Assembly (NCBI GenBank): GCA_023253295.1
Contig: JALRGZ010000311.1
Span: 1-5,030, forward strand
Length of the DNA: 5,030 nt
Direction: 5' to 3'
DNA from: Flavobacterium sp.
GTDB taxonomy: Bacteria > Bacteroidota > Bacteroidia > Flavobacteriales > Flavobacteriaceae
Shown: piece after piece, positions 4,923 through 5,030 of the stretch
Position numbering within the stretch: position 1 is the first letter of the stretch
How the letters are laid out: each line of letters opens with the position of its first letter
The notes under the pieces: generated by a model
Told to the model about the DNA's origin: nothing
What the model saw: only the letters and a program-made list of their open reading frames with translations
Database searches by the model: none
Program-made: the position numbers and the translations under genes

Positions 4923-5030
4923 TTACTTTTTGACAGCTTCCACCAAGTCCAATTCGTCCAAATTTACTTTAGAAGTAAATAAGCCATAATTAACAACAGC
5001 TTTGTTTTTTTCAATTTTATCAATACTTCC
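4923..5030 (-). CDS. mutS2: Endonuclease MutS2, C-terminal fragment
   Basis: Reading leftwards from the window edge, an open frame of 35 residues ends at TAA (4925-4923). It begins GSIDKIEKNKAVVNYGLFTS and ends DELDLVEAVKK. This matches the small C-terminal beta-barrel (KOW/SH3-like) segment seen at the end of Flavobacteriaceae MutS2 proteins, where a glycine-Ser/Thr-Ile-Asp turn is followed by a KAVVNYG strand and a KVxLxxLELV strand. MutS2 is a MutS-family ATPase that acts on branched DNA or on stalled, collided ribosomes, depending on species. The fragment ends without the Smr nuclease domain that closes the Bacillus protein. The ATPase core and N-terminus lie beyond the right edge, so the assignment rests on this short stretch. 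Confidence 0.7.
   Translation of the reverse strand, partial: GSIDKIEKNKAVVNYGLFTSKVNLDELDLVEAVKK

Noticed and set aside
1..5030. CRISPR array, rRNA, tRNA or complete insertion sequence
   Set aside because: No regularly spaced direct repeats, conserved rRNA or tRNA motifs, or transposase-coding frames were seen on either strand.

Overview
The window looks like chromosomal DNA of a Bacteroidota bacterium, most likely Flavobacteriaceae and close to Flavobacterium. The genes are AT-rich and lack Shine-Dalgarno sites. Several intergenic regions carry the Bacteroidota -7 promoter element TAnnTTTG, and the proteins read as Flavobacterium-type housekeeping enzymes.

Layout from left to right. Positions 1-137 are a GC-rich block (about 52% GC by hand count, against about 21% in the next 140 bases) that matches nothing I recognise. 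It abuts the first 13 codons of a minus-strand gene that reads like the start of a deoxyhypusine synthase-like protein (138-179). That gene is cut off at the junction, either by an insertion or rearrangement or by an assembly chimera. Its promoter (234-263) is intact. Next comes a PLP-dependent arginine decarboxylase (speA, 287-1681, minus). It is preceded by a 59-codon small ORF (1735-1914) with its own promoter, and by a two-part RNA hairpin (1688-1745) that contains the small ORF's stop codon and ends 6 nt before the speA start. 3-Dehydroquinate synthase (aroB, 1973-3040, minus) follows. It is divergent from a monofunctional proline dehydrogenase (3134-4303, plus). A strong bidirectional terminator (4325-4361) separates that gene from a convergent DCC/DUF393 thiol-disulfide protein (4373-4786, minus). 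A REP-like inverted repeat (4804-4897) fills the next gap, and the window ends inside the C-terminus of MutS2 (4923-5030, minus).

The genes do not form one system. speA and the broken deoxyhypusine synthase-like gene belong together in polyamine synthesis. aroB (shikimate pathway), proline dehydrogenase (proline catabolism), the DCC protein and mutS2 are independent housekeeping genes. The two points most worth follow-up are the leader region of speA (small ORF plus hairpin) and the GC-rich junction that breaks the deoxyhypusine synthase-like gene.
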